The translations under genes and the position numbers were made by a program. Source: an uncultured Paraprevotella sp. (lineage in GTDB: Bacteria; Bacteroidota; Bacteroidia; Bacteroidales; Bacteroidaceae). Taken from it: a stretch of 35,065 bases of DNA. Below, in pieces: positions 8,029-16,001 of this stretch (position 1 is the first letter of the stretch; the number at the start of each line of letters is the position of its first letter). Location of the stretch: NCBI GenBank assembly GCA_910586505.1, contig CAJUGV010000014.1, positions 5,592 to 40,656 on the forward strand. The letters are read 5' to 3'. The notes beneath the pieces are model-generated. The model had not been told where the DNA came from. It searched no databases and saw nothing but the letters and a program-made list of their open reading frames with translations.

Positions 8029-8438
8029 ATTCCTGTAAATTTAAGTTTGACATTGATTTTTATTACAAAACGGAACGAGGAAATAATGCCATCCCAACCG
8101 TTTCCGGAAGCGAAGAAAATAAAAAAATCAAGACGGGCTGCCAACCGGACGAGAGGTGTCACTGGCAGACATCCCTTTTCACCGTCCGGCTGTAATTCCG
8201 AAGGTGAAAACAGAAAAGGACACACTTATTTCTTTGAAGCAAAGGTAGCCGTTCCCCACCGGGGCGCAAGGCCGGGGCCCTGCGGGTCGGCGTGGAAAAA
8301 ATCATCCTCGCTGCGCTCCGGTATTTTTTCCAGCCGAGCCTTGACGACTTTCCGGTGGGAGAACGGCTGTAAGGCATACAAAGAAACAAGAGTGCCCGTA
8401 CCACGGGCCGGATGTCTAACAGATAAAAGCAAAAGGAT
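8029..8438. other. Intergenic region between HTH pair and sigma-like gene
   Basis: About 410 nt without a convincing gene. The overlapping open frames have unlikely compositions. It holds a probable minus-strand promoter near 8041-8080, a GC-rich stretch at 8260-8290 and the inverted repeat at 8288-8336. AAAAGG just before the ATG at 8439 may serve as a ribosome site. The divergent genes on either side suggest that this is a shared control region. Confidence 0.5.
8288..8336. repeat. Imperfect inverted repeat around TGGAAAAAAT
   Basis: Perfect 10-bp arms TGGAAAAAAT (8293-8302) and ATTTTTTCCA (8323-8332) flank a 20-nt GC-rich loop. Outside them CGGC pairs with GCCG if one G is bulged, giving about 14 bp. 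The arms lie in a non-coding, divergent control region. It could be a protein-binding site, an RNA hairpin of the sigma-like gene's leader or an attenuator. Confidence 0.5.
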
Positions 8439-8996
8439 ATGGCAACAAAAGACGTGAAAGACTTCAACGAATGGTTCGGCCGTTCATACGCGAGAATGAA
8501 AGAGAGACTCTCCATCTATGGAAAAATTGACGAGGACGCATTCCATGACGCTTATCTGGCAGTCAGGAAACAGGTGATGTTCTCCGGCGGAATCGAGAAC
8601 TGGGAATCCTACTTCTTCGGATGTTACCGGAGAATGCTACAGACGGGAACGAGGGACAGCAGCCGCTACGACTTTCCCGGGAACGAGTATTTCGTGAAAC
8701 TGGGAAAGACCGACGATGCGGAAGAACCGGAAAAACGGGAAGAGGTGCTTACCGGATGCGACAGGCTGGTAAGGGATATACAGAATTTCCTCAGGCGGCA
8801 CTTCTCTTACGAGGATTACAGGATATTCATGCTGCGGTTCTACGAGACCGGCAGCTCGTTCCGCACCATTGCCAGACACATGGGAGAGAAAACATCGGCG
8901 GTAACACGACGGGTACAGGCGATGATGGAATCCCTTCGGGCAAACCGGAAGTTCATCGCCAGAAGAAGGTTGATAATGGCCGGAGAGTCGGCATGA
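8439..8996 (+). CDS. Sigma-70-like protein of a conjugative element
   Basis: The 185-residue protein resembles a small sigma factor. An N-terminal region (about 10-70) with DEDAFHDAYLAVRKQV and an aromatic patch (WESYFFGCYRRML) matches the feel of region 2. Residues about 115-175 form a region 4-like helix-turn-helix, with EDYRIFMLRFYETGSSFRTI and ARHMGEKTSAVTRRVQAMM. Similar uncharacterised proteins accompany Bacteroides conjugative transposons. It could direct RNA polymerase or simply bind DNA, and the sequence alone does not decide. AAAAGG lies 5 nt before the ATG. The next gene follows after 45 nt in the same direction. Confidence 0.6.
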   Translation: MATKDVKDFNEWFGRSYARMKERLSIYGKIDEDAFHDAYLAVRKQVMFSGGIENWESYFFGCYRRMLQTGTRDSSRYDFPGNEYFVKLGKTDDAEEPEKREEVLTGCDRLVRDIQNFLRRHFSYEDYRIFMLRFYETGSSFRTIARHMGEKTSAVTRRVQAMMESLRANRKFIARRRLIMAGESA

Positions 8997-9041
8997 CAAA
9001 TCTGAAAGATAATAAATGTATCACTCAAAACATAATCGATT

Positions 9042-9455
9042 ATGAAACTGACTGTTTATGACAAGAGCAATTCCCACCCGGCACTGACCTACAAGGGGAA
9101 ACGGATAATCACGGTATGCCGTGACGGCAGCATGTACCTGAGCAAGATTTTGAGCAGGGAGCTGGGCCTGCACGCAGGCAACAGGCTGTGCATCGCCAGG
9201 GACGACGACAGGCCGAAAGACTGGTACATGTTCGTTTCCGACGACGAGAACGGGTTCACGATATGGAACGACCCGCGTTGCGCCCGCTTCTCGAACAGCT
9301 TCATAGCCGGCATGATACTTGATGCCGCGAAGGTGGAGAGGTGTGCGGGCTTCATGGTGGCAAGGGAACTGGTGAAAGTGGACGGCAAACTCTGCTACAG
9401 GATAATCCTTGACAACCCGATACCGAAAGGGGTGAGAACTACCGGTACGAGATAA
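9042..9455 (+). CDS. Conserved hypothetical protein of conjugative elements
   Basis: The 137-residue protein has no recognised domain. It is alpha/beta in character, has no signal peptide or membrane segment and is rich in Arg and Asp. The N-terminal pattern (ALTYKGKRIITVCRDGSMYL, then KILSRELGLHAGNRLCI) resembles an AbrB-like or small beta-barrel arrangement, but this is weak. It follows the sigma-like gene at 45 nt on the same strand and ends before a strong terminator, so the two probably form a short operon. The codon use and GC content are like the flanking element genes. Confidence 0.6.
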   Translation: MKLTVYDKSNSHPALTYKGKRIITVCRDGSMYLSKILSRELGLHAGNRLCIARDDDRPKDWYMFVSDDENGFTIWNDPRCARFSNSFIAGMILDAAKVERCAGFMVARELVKVDGKLCYRIILDNPIPKGVRTTGTR

Positions 9456-9479
9456 GCCCGGTACCGGGAAGAAAAAGCA

Positions 9480-9529
9480 GGGGCATCCGGAGGAGGGAAG
9501 AGATTCCAGCCTCCGGGTGTCCCTTTTTT
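9480..9529 (+). terminator. Intrinsic terminator between convergent genes
   Basis: Arms at 9480-9493 (GGGGCATCCGGAGG) and 9510-9523 (CCTCCGGGTGTCCC) pair over 14 positions with GU or mismatch at two. They are followed by T6 (9524-9529). It lies between the plus-strand gene ending at 9455 and the minus-strand DUF3408 gene ending at 9546. Confidence 0.85.
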
Positions 9530-9545
9530 CATGCGGCGGGATGTA

Positions 9546-10043
9546 TCATAACGGTTTCAGGTTGATACGGCTGCTGTAGATGGCGTTCAGCTCGTCACGG
9601 TACTGTTCCAGATGGGCAGAAAGGATATTGTCGATATAGCACGAGATGCTGAGTGTGGGCGCGATTACGGAAAGCAGGGTACGCACCCGTTCGTAGTTCT
9701 CGCTGCTGACATAGGTCTGCCGGCGTTCTTTCACAACGTTGTTGCCAAACAGATGTTCGGGATACTCCTGAAGACTGTTCTTTTTCCGGCGTGTTTTCTC
9801 CCGGAGGACCTGGGACGGCGTTTCTTCCTCGCTGCCGGACACACCGGAACCGGGAGCTTCCACCTTGTCAGGTTCGACAGGAATCCCGAAACGGTTTTCC
9901 GGTTCCGGTTCCTTGCCATCTTCTTTTTGGGAGCCGGCAGCGTTGTTCCCATAACGATTTTCCAGGACGGAGGCGGGAATATCCCCGGCCATTACGCGGC
10001 GTATCTGCTCCTCGTCGATTTTAACTTCCTTTCTCTTTACCAT
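9546..10043 (-). CDS. DUF3408 conjugative-transposon protein
   Basis: I chose the ATG at 10043 (165 residues) because MVKRKEVKIDEEQIRR is the usual kind of start for the family. An open frame continues to 10130, but its extra 29 residues look non-coding. Residues about 20-95 are low-complexity and charged. The C-terminal third (YVSSENYERVRTLLSVIAPT, then a helix ending in HLEQYRDELNAIY) is the DUF3408 core, a ribbon-helix-helix-like region. In Bacteroides conjugative transposons DUF3408 genes sit beside ParA-like and tra genes. Here neither is present, so this is an orphan. A DNA-binding role in transfer or partition is inference. Confidence 0.75.
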   Translation of the reverse strand: MVKRKEVKIDEEQIRRVMAGDIPASVLENRYGNNAAGSQKEDGKEPEPENRFGIPVEPDKVEAPGSGVSGSEEETPSQVLREKTRRKKNSLQEYPEHLFGNNVVKERRQTYVSSENYERVRTLLSVIAPTLSISCYIDNILSAHLEQYRDELNAIYSSRINLKPL

Positions 10044-10425
10044 AATTCCATATTTTAGATAGTTAGACAATTTTTCCGGCAGTCCTGCACTTTCCTCACC
10101 TCGTGAATGTAAGAATACCACCCTTATCACATGTTTACATTATCTGGCGGGTATGTGCATCCGCCCGGTAAGTCGGTCATGTGCCCAATCCCCCACGTGT
10201 TCTGCCTGACATCAGGCCGGTCACGCATTCACACATGGGCGGACGGTTGCATTATTATGTTCTTATATGTTCACATTCACCCGTTATCGAAAGGTATGAT
10301 GTAACCATGCACCCCGTACCTGACGAACACATGGATACTTGTGCGACCGGACGCATTCCGGCATACGCCAAAATAACGATAAATTTTCCGGATTGGCACT
10401 CTCATGGCAGCCTGATGACGGCCTG

Positions 10426-10462
10426 TGACACCATGTGTCATCCTGTTACACCGTTCTGGTGT
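10426..10462. repeat. Two adjacent palindromes with shared ACAC/GTGT arms
   Basis: TGACAC-CAT-GTGTCA (10426-10440) has perfect 6-bp arms, and ACACC-GTTCT-GGTGT (10448-10462) has perfect 5-bp arms. Their centres are 22 bp apart, about two helical turns. This looks like a tandem operator for a dimeric protein. Confidence 0.5.
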
Positions 10463-10590
10463 CCCGATGGTGCCGATTTTGGGTATTCAAGGAGTTATAA
10501 AGATGACGAAGAAAGAATTTTCTCGGATGGAAGAGAATAGTCCGCTATATTACAATTTTTCGGATGAAAAATTCATGTTCAAGCGAACAT

Positions 10591-10647
10591 GGCAAGTTGT
10601 GTTTTGGGGCACCCGAAATTATTTCCGGCACCCCAAAACAACTTGCC
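10591..10647. repeat. Long inverted repeat downstream of rteB
   Basis: The left arm begins GGCAAGTTGTGTTTTGGGG (10591-10609). The right arm, CACCCCAAAACAACTTGCC (10629-10647), is its complement apart from a 2-nt insertion. The centre CGAAATTATTTCCG is itself partly palindromic, so 57 nt could fold as one cruciform or hairpin. There is no T tract, which argues against a simple terminator. Confidence 0.65.
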
Positions 10648-10809
10648 ACTCGCCTGAAGGCTCGGGAGGGGCTCCACTCCGAAGTCGTTGCGCCCAAAAG
10701 CGGAAAAACAGGAACAAAAACTGGAAAAATGACCGCCGTAACATACAGACCGCCTCTCAAGAAATGACCGCTATTGAAAAAGAAAACGAGCTTTATTCGT
10801 GTTTCCAAT

Positions 10810-12123
10810 CTACCGCAACCCGTATTTCTTCATTTTCCGATACAGTGTCGCGGGATTTATTTTCAGCAACCGTGCCGCCTGTTCACGGTGCCCGTTGCAT
10901 ATTTGCAGGGCTTTGATGATGGATTCCTTCTCTGTATTCTCGTCTTTCAATGGTAATATGACAGGGGCAATCTCCTTATTCACACGCTCCGTTTGACCGC
11001 CGGTATTTAGGTCCGGAAGTTCCAACAAAGGAGTTTCCGTGACCAGCACGGCACGTTTGATCCGGTTCTGTAACTCCCGCACGTTGCCCGGCCAGTGATA
11101 TGCGAGCATCCTGCGCCTGGCATCGTCCGTAAAGCCTTGCGTTTCCCGTTTCAGTTCTTTGGAATGGCGTTCGCGGAAAAATTCGGCCAGCGGCAAGATG
11201 TCTTCCAGGCACTCCGCCAACGACGGCTGCCGAATCTCGAACTCATTCAGCCGGTGGTAGAGGTCTTCCCTGAAACGTCCTTCCCGGATGGCCAGTTGTA
11301 TATCCTCGTTCGTGGCGGCAATTATCCGCACATCGGCTGTCCGCTCCCTGCCGCCTACCGGAGCATAGGTGTTCTCCTGCAATACCCGCAGGAGCAAGGA
11401 CTGTATCTCGTAGGACATCGTCCCTATTTCGTCCAGAAACAGTGTGCCGCCTTTCGCCATGTCGAAATATCCGGTCTTGGCGCTGTCGGCACCGGTAAAC
11501 GACCCTTTCTCGTGCCCGAAGAAGAGCGAGGCGGCCAGTTCACGCGGTAACGCCCCGCAGTTTACCGCGACGAACGGCATATTCCAGCGTTCGCTGTTGT
11601 TATGGATGGTTTGTGCTATCGATTCTTTGCCGGTTCCGTTGGCACCGAGAATCATTACCGACATATCGGACGGAGCAACCAGCCTGGCAAACTTTTCCGC
11701 TTGCAGAATCCTGGGGCTTGTACGGTGAAACAGCTCCTTCTCTTTCCTGCGCACCGTAGCCACCGGGCGGAACACATCTTCAGCCAACTCCAGCAGATGC
11801 TCCCGGTGTACCGGTTTGGGCAGGTAATCCCTGGCTCCGAGCTTGATGGTACGCACCACATCCGAAACGGAAACATATTCTGTGGTCAGGATGAACGGGA
11901 TGTCCTTCTTTTCCTTGCGCAACCATTCCAGCAGGGAAATGCCGTCCCCTTCAGGTAACCGCACATCCGACAATATCAGGTCGAACTGCGTTCTGCGTAT
12001 CAACGAGCGTGCTATCGGCTCGTTCATGGCCGTCACGGCATCATAACCGGCCTGTGAGAGCCAGTCTTTCTGCATCTGTGACAAACCGACGTTGTCCTCA
12101 ACTATCAGTATCTTCCGTTTCAT
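10810..12123 (-). CDS. rteB: RteB-like sigma-54-type response regulator
   Basis: The 437-residue protein has a receiver domain (about 3-115; phospho-acceptor Asp53, conserved Lys103) and an AAA+ activator domain (about 135-370). The latter has Walker A GANGTGKE (160-167), a GSFTGA loop (207-212) and Walker B TLFLDE (227-232). A C-terminal Fis-type HTH (about 395-437) contains GHREQAARLLKINPATLYRK. This is the architecture and length of RteB, the activator of excision and transfer genes in CTnDOT-type conjugative transposons. The first 26 nt overlap the end of rteA, so the two are translationally coupled. The family target is rteC or an equivalent, and none is seen here. Naming rests on architecture, length and pairing. 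Confidence 0.85.
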   Translation of the reverse strand: MKRKILIVEDNVGLSQMQKDWLSQAGYDAVTAMNEPIARSLIRRTQFDLILSDVRLPEGDGISLLEWLRKEKKDIPFILTTEYVSVSDVVRTIKLGARDYLPKPVHREHLLELAEDVFRPVATVRRKEKELFHRTSPRILQAEKFARLVAPSDMSVMILGANGTGKESIAQTIHNNSERWNMPFVAVNCGALPRELAASLFFGHEKGSFTGADSAKTGYFDMAKGGTLFLDEIGTMSYEIQSLLLRVLQENTYAPVGGRERTADVRIIAATNEDIQLAIREGRFREDLYHRLNEFEIRQPSLAECLEDILPLAEFFRERHSKELKRETQGFTDDARRRMLAYHWPGNVRELQNRIKRAVLVTETPLLELPDLNTGGQTERVNKEIAPVILPLKDENTEKESIIKALQICNGHREQAARLLKINPATLYRKMKKYGLR

Positions 12124-14425
12124 TTGTCACTCTTTTTATCTCGGCTTCCGCCACTTTAATAAGGATGGCGGCGTAATCCATAATCTGCCGGGTATGTTCA
12201 TTCAATATCTTATCGTTTATAGTCTCGTTTTTCAGTAAAGCACGATAAGCCGACAAGGCTTCTTCCATTTGCAGCAATTCCCACATCGGTTGCATCCGGT
12301 GGGTGATTTCACGCAATTTCTGCCTGTCACCGTTTTTCATTGCCGCACCGAGTTCCTCCCGGTCTTTTTCCGACTGGAATATAAAGGAAAGAAGCGTTTT
12401 CGACTTGTCGCTGACTTCAGAGAGTATCAGACTGAAATCGACGCTATGGGTCTCTTCCTGCCGGTTTCTTCTTATCGTTGAAAGCAGGCTGAGCAACTCG
12501 GAGGAAGAGAAAGGCTTGTAGATATAGTCTGTAAATCCGGCATGGAGAAATGCCTCCTTGTCCCTGTCACCGCGTGCCGTCATAGCTACAACGGGTATGG
12601 TCCGGGAGTTCCCGATATTTGAGTTTCGCAATAAAGTCAGCAGATCGAAGCCGTTGGTTCCCGGCATTTGAATGTCGGACAGCAGCAAGTCATAATCCTT
12701 GCCCCGCATTGCCTTTACGACCTCTTTGGAAGTGGCACAGGTTGTACAGTTCATTCCGTTCCGCTCCAGCATCTCCTTTATCACATCCAGCAACATGGTG
12801 TCATCATCGATGACAAGTACATTTTGGGGCAGGTGTACCGGGTGCGGGATTATCCGGTTCTCGCTTTCTATCGGTTCATCCGTCATCTTCATGGGAAGTG
12901 TCACGCGGAAGGTGCTGCCTTGGTCTATACTGCTTGTCACATTGATGGTTCCGCCAAGCAGGTTGACAAGTCCTTTCGTGATTGGCAGACCCAGTCCGAA
13001 TCCTTGGGCGTTGGCCACTGAACTCAAGCGTTCAAACGGACGGAAGATACGGGAGAGCGTCTCCTCACTCATGCCGATACCGGTATCTTTGACTTCTAAC
13101 AGCAGTTCTCCTTCATGATAACAGGCATTCAGACTGATTGTACCGGCTTCCGTGAATTTGACGGCATTGCTGAGCAGGTTGTCTATAATCTGCTCGATGC
13201 GGTCCACATCGCCGTAAAGTTTGACATCGGTATCCTTAAAATCGTGACAGAACAGGATTCCCTTGTTATTGACCACGTGGGAGAATCCGAAAACGGTACG
13301 TTCCAACAGGTCTTTAAGGCTGAAAGGCACATCGTTGCGGGTTTCTTTGGCCTCGTTCAGACGGTACACGTCCAACAGGTTGTTGAGCAAGTGTACCACG
13401 TGTTTACAGACAATTCGGATGTTGTCCAGGTGATTGTTCCTGCGTTTCTTTTCACGGGTGTCCGTAGCCAGTTCGGCACTCCCGCTGATGATGTTCAGCG
13501 GGGCACGGATGTCATGGGAAATGGTCAGGATAATATTCTTCCGCATTTCCAGCAACGCATTGTTCTGTTCTATTGTTTCTTCCAGGCGTTTCCTGTTCCT
13601 TGCCTTAATCTTGATATCCCGTTGTATGATAAGATACAAAACAAACAACAGGATTATGGAGAATGTAATCAAACCGGTAATGACAAGAGAGGAATGTTCG
13701 TAGGAAGCTTTAAGACGTTCTTCTTTGTTTTGAAATGCAATCGATGTCTGCTCGTCCAGGCTTGTAATCAACATGCGTAGTTTCACGTTGAGTTCCTTAT
13801 TGTGTAACCGCAGGCTGTCCGTATAAGCCTCAATGTCTCTTTGCCGTTCATTCTTCAAAGAAATCAATTCTTTGTTTAGTGTATTCTGTCCGGTTGTAAC
13901 GGGTGGCAATTGCACGGTTTCCTTGCCACCAAAAAATCCTGCTATCCCTTTTTTCTTGCGGGTAATGGTGCGAGGTGGGCTGACTTGCAATGTAACGACA
14001 TGCTGTCGGCTAAATAAAAGACTGTCCATTTTCTTTTGTTGTTGAAACGCACCCATTATCTGGAATAAATGTTCTTCTTTAGCAACCAGCAATGTACGGA
14101 GAGAATCTATCTGGTCGGGATGTATAAAATCCCTGCATCGTATACTCAGGATTTGCAGCAGGGAATCTGTTCGCATACGACGTTCCCGATAAGACAATGA
14201 GTCCTCCTTATTCCACACGATAACGGATTCACCATAAGTTGCCAACGTGGTTACATAACGGTGGGCGGTATTGATATGGTGTTGGGTCTGAAAAATCGCA
14301 ATTGACTCATCTTCGATCTTCCGTACACGGTTACGTTCATGTAAAACAATGGCGACCATACTACCGATAATCGCCATTAGAAAAAAATACCCTACAAAGA
14401 TTTTATGCTGCAATAATAGCTTCAT
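12098..14425 (-). CDS. rteA: RteA-like hybrid sensor histidine kinase
   Basis: The 775-residue inner-membrane protein has a membrane segment at about 8-27, a large extracytoplasmic sensor region (about 30-245) and a second segment (about 247-267). A HisKA domain follows with His304 in TISHDIRAPLN. The ATPase domain (about 400-512) has an N box NLLSNAVKF and G boxes DTGIGM and GFGLGL. A receiver (about 534-650) carries Asp584 in SDIQMPG. A terminal helical domain has His709 in ITHRMQPMW, resembling an Hpt module. This allows a His-Asp-His relay ending on RteB. Its start overlaps the end of tatC by 23 nt. In CTnDOT rteA follows tetQ, while here it follows tatC. The inducing signal is unknown. 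Confidence 0.85.
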   Translation of the reverse strand: MKLLLQHKIFVGYFFLMAIIGSMVAIVLHERNRVRKIEDESIAIFQTQHHINTAHRYVTTLATYGESVIVWNKEDSLSYRERRMRTDSLLQILSIRCRDFIHPDQIDSLRTLLVAKEEHLFQIMGAFQQQKKMDSLLFSRQHVVTLQVSPPRTITRKKKGIAGFFGGKETVQLPPVTTGQNTLNKELISLKNERQRDIEAYTDSLRLHNKELNVKLRMLITSLDEQTSIAFQNKEERLKASYEHSSLVITGLITFSIILLFVLYLIIQRDIKIKARNRKRLEETIEQNNALLEMRKNIILTISHDIRAPLNIISGSAELATDTREKKRRNNHLDNIRIVCKHVVHLLNNLLDVYRLNEAKETRNDVPFSLKDLLERTVFGFSHVVNNKGILFCHDFKDTDVKLYGDVDRIEQIIDNLLSNAVKFTEAGTISLNACYHEGELLLEVKDTGIGMSEETLSRIFRPFERLSSVANAQGFGLGLPITKGLVNLLGGTINVTSSIDQGSTFRVTLPMKMTDEPIESENRIIPHPVHLPQNVLVIDDDTMLLDVIKEMLERNGMNCTTCATSKEVVKAMRGKDYDLLLSDIQMPGTNGFDLLTLLRNSNIGNSRTIPVVAMTARGDRDKEAFLHAGFTDYIYKPFSSSELLSLLSTIRRNRQEETHSVDFSLILSEVSDKSKTLLSFIFQSEKDREELGAAMKNGDRQKLREITHRMQPMWELLQMEEALSAYRALLKNETINDKILNEHTRQIMDYAAILIKVAEAEIKRVTNETEDTDS

Positions 14426-15209
14426 CCTTTTTTCTTGATTTTTTTACGATAAGAATACTTATCTCATACAGCAACCACATCGGCAATGCAACCAGCGACA
14501 GCGTGAAGATATCAGAGGTCGGTGTGATAATGGCCGCCACCACAAGAATCACCACAATGGCGTGTTTGCGGTATTTACACATGAAACCAGCCGATAGCAA
14601 TCCCAATTTAGCAAACAGCCACGAGAGAATCGGTATCTCGAAGACAAGTCCCATTGCCAGCGACATGGTCATCAGCGTGGAGATATAGGATTGCAAGGCA
14701 ATCATGTTCTCCACCTCGCCGCTAACCTGATAAGTACCCAAGAAATGGAACGTCAGCGGAAAAATCAGGAAGTAGCTGACCGCCACACCCAAGGCAAACA
14801 TGGCATAGCCGCCCCCGACCACCCGTATGACATATTTCCGCTCATTGACGTACAAAGCGGGCGACACGAAGCGAAACAACTGGTAGAGGATGTAAGGCGA
14901 CGCGCAGAGGATTCCGGCGCATAATGCTGCTTTCATGTGGATGATGAACTGCTCGGCCAATCCCGTGTTGATGAGCTTCACGAGAAAATCCGGTGCATCG
15001 GCCTCTGTTATCAGACCGCTAAGCGAATAGAGCAAGCGGTAGGTAATGAAGTCTGCATCTTTGGGTGCGAGGATGACTGCGAACAGCTCTTCTTTGAAGC
15101 AAAATGCCGCCACCCCGAACACGACGGCCACGAGCAGACTCTTCACGATAGCCGCCCGCAGCACGTCGAGATGTTCCCAGAAAGATTGTCTGTCCGTATC
15201 CGTCGCCAT
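14403..15209 (-). CDS. tatC: Twin-arginine translocase subunit TatC
   Basis: The 268-residue multi-pass membrane protein begins MATDTDRQSFWEHLDVLR, the TatC N-terminus with its conserved cytoplasmic FWEHLDxLR. Several hydrophobic segments follow, at about 19-38, 95-117, 133-155, 180-200 and 215-250. The ATG at 15209 is preferred over the longer frame to 15260 because it follows AGAAAGAG and starts 4 nt after the tatA stop. TatC recognises twin-arginine signals and with TatA exports folded, often cofactor-loaded proteins. Two plain candidate substrates (SRRDFLK and SRRDALK proteins) and a third protein with an internal ARRSFL motif are encoded upstream in the same run. The tail overlaps rteA by 23 nt. 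Confidence 0.92.
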   Translation of the reverse strand: MATDTDRQSFWEHLDVLRAAIVKSLLVAVVFGVAAFCFKEELFAVILAPKDADFITYRLLYSLSGLITEADAPDFLVKLINTGLAEQFIIHMKAALCAGILCASPYILYQLFRFVSPALYVNERKYVIRVVGGGYAMFALGVAVSYFLIFPLTFHFLGTYQVSGEVENMIALQSYISTLMTMSLAMGLVFEIPILSWLFAKLGLLSAGFMCKYRKHAIVVILVVAAIITPTSDIFTLSLVALPMWLLYEISILIVKKSRKKDEAIIAA

Positions 15210-15213
15210 CCGT

Positions 15214-15411
15214 TTACTCTTTCTTCTCCGGTTCTTCCTCGATTTCTTTTCCCATATCATTCATCCCTTCCTTGAATGAACGGACTCCTTTACCGAGACC
15301 TTTCATCAGTTCGGGAATCTTCTTGCCACCGAAGAACAGCAGCACGACCAACGCGATCAGCAGCACTTCCTGCATACCCAGACCGCCTATGAATAAAGGT
15401 GTTATCATCAT
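15214..15411 (-). CDS. tatA: Twin-arginine translocase subunit TatA/E
   Basis: The 65-residue protein has a single N-terminal hydrophobic segment (about 5-26), then the hallmark FFGGKKIPELMKGLGKG followed by an amphipathic helix (VRSFKEGMNDMGKEI) and an acidic tail. This is the canonical TatA/E layout: membrane anchor, hinge and pore-forming amphipathic helix. The stop is 4 nt before tatC. No TatB is present, and TatA plus TatC is the usual minimal set in Bacteroidetes. It starts 18 nt after the upstream flavodoxin gene. M2 or Met13 could also serve as the start, though M1 fits the membrane segment best. Confidence 0.93.
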   Translation of the reverse strand: MMITPLFIGGLGMQEVLLIALVVLLFFGGKKIPELMKGLGKGVRSFKEGMNDMGKEIEEEPEKKE

Positions 15412-15429
15412 TTCTTCACTTTTAAGTGG

Positions 15430-15990
15430 TTAGAATCCTAATTTCTCTATCCACGTGCGGATGGTTTTCTCATCGGCACGATTGAGCAGTCGTCCCTCTT
15501 TCCAGTTCAGGGAGGGATAACTTTTCTTCAACGCCGTTGCACTGCCCGCGAGCGTGGAACCTCCCGATGTGGCGAACGGAATGACTATTTTGCCCTTCAG
15601 GTCGTGGCTTTCGATAAAGGTATTGATGACGCGTGGGGCAAGGTCCCACCAGATGGGATAACCGATGAAGATGACATCATAATCGGCGATGTTTTCCTTT
15701 GTGCCTTTGATTGCCGGCCGTGATTTCGGGTCGTTCATCTCCACTGAACTGCGTGACTGCTTGTCTTGCCAATCAAGATCGGCACCTGTGTAAGATTCGA
15801 CAGGTGTAATCGCATAAAGGTCTCCACCTGTAACATTTGCTATTCTTTTTGCTGCTTGAGCCGTCGTCCCGGTTGCAGAAAAATAAGTGATCAATACTTT
15901 TTTCTGCATTTTGTTATTTTGGGCATAAGCTATTGTATTTGCAGAGATAACCGCCATAACGACAATTAAAAACGTTTTTATTTTACCCAT
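15430..15990 (-). CDS. Exported flavodoxin
   Basis: With the ATG at 15990 the product (186 residues) begins with a Sec-type signal peptide (MGKIKTFLIVVMAVISANTI, cleavage near AYAQ). The flavodoxin domain follows: the phosphate-binding loop YFSATGTTAQAA (about 34-45), FIGYPIWWDLAP in the second half and a C-terminal helix. Flavodoxins bind FMN and carry single electrons, and export to the periplasm is unusual for the family. A Met (residue 28, 15909) stands directly before the first strand (KKVLITYFS), so a second, cytoplasmic start is possible. The gene lies 11 nt after the ECF S gene and 18 nt before tatA, within the large redox operon. Confidence 0.85.
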   Translation of the reverse strand: MGKIKTFLIVVMAVISANTIAYAQNNKMQKKVLITYFSATGTTAQAAKRIANVTGGDLYAITPVESYTGADLDWQDKQSRSSVEMNDPKSRPAIKGTKENIADYDVIFIGYPIWWDLAPRVINTFIESHDLKGKIVIPFATSGGSTLAGSATALKKSYPSLNWKEGRLLNRADEKTIRTWIEKLGF

Positions 15991-16001
15991 ATTCAATTTG
16001 T

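Larger units (their letters stand above)
10044..10809. other. Non-coding region between DUF3408 gene and rteB
   Basis: About 765 nt with no credible gene. The longest open frames (10181-10540 and 10425-10916, both plus) have unlikely compositions. It lies upstream of the DUF3408 gene and downstream of rteB. It holds two adjacent palindromes (10426-10462) and a long inverted repeat (10591-10647). The frame 10564-10767 (plus) reads through the inverted repeat into a Lys/Thr-rich tail and is not convincing. An origin of transfer or partition site is possible, but no nick-site motif was recognised. Confidence 0.5.

Noticed and set aside
9959..10130. Longer start for the DUF3408 gene at 10130
   Set aside because: The extra 29 residues look non-coding, and the ATG at 10043 gives the expected family start.
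10181..10540. 119-codon plus-strand open frame
   Set aside because: Its composition (many His, Cys and Pro) looks random and it covers the palindromes. There is no RBS or family resemblance.
10564..10767. 67-codon frame with a Lys/Thr-rich end
   Set aside because: It reads through the long inverted repeat and its N-terminal half has no protein-like character. The tail alone is too short to judge.
14403..15260. Longer TatC start at 15260
   Set aside because: It lies inside tatA and adds a Lys/Arg-rich stretch. The ATG at 15209 follows a purine-rich site and gives the standard TatC N-terminus.
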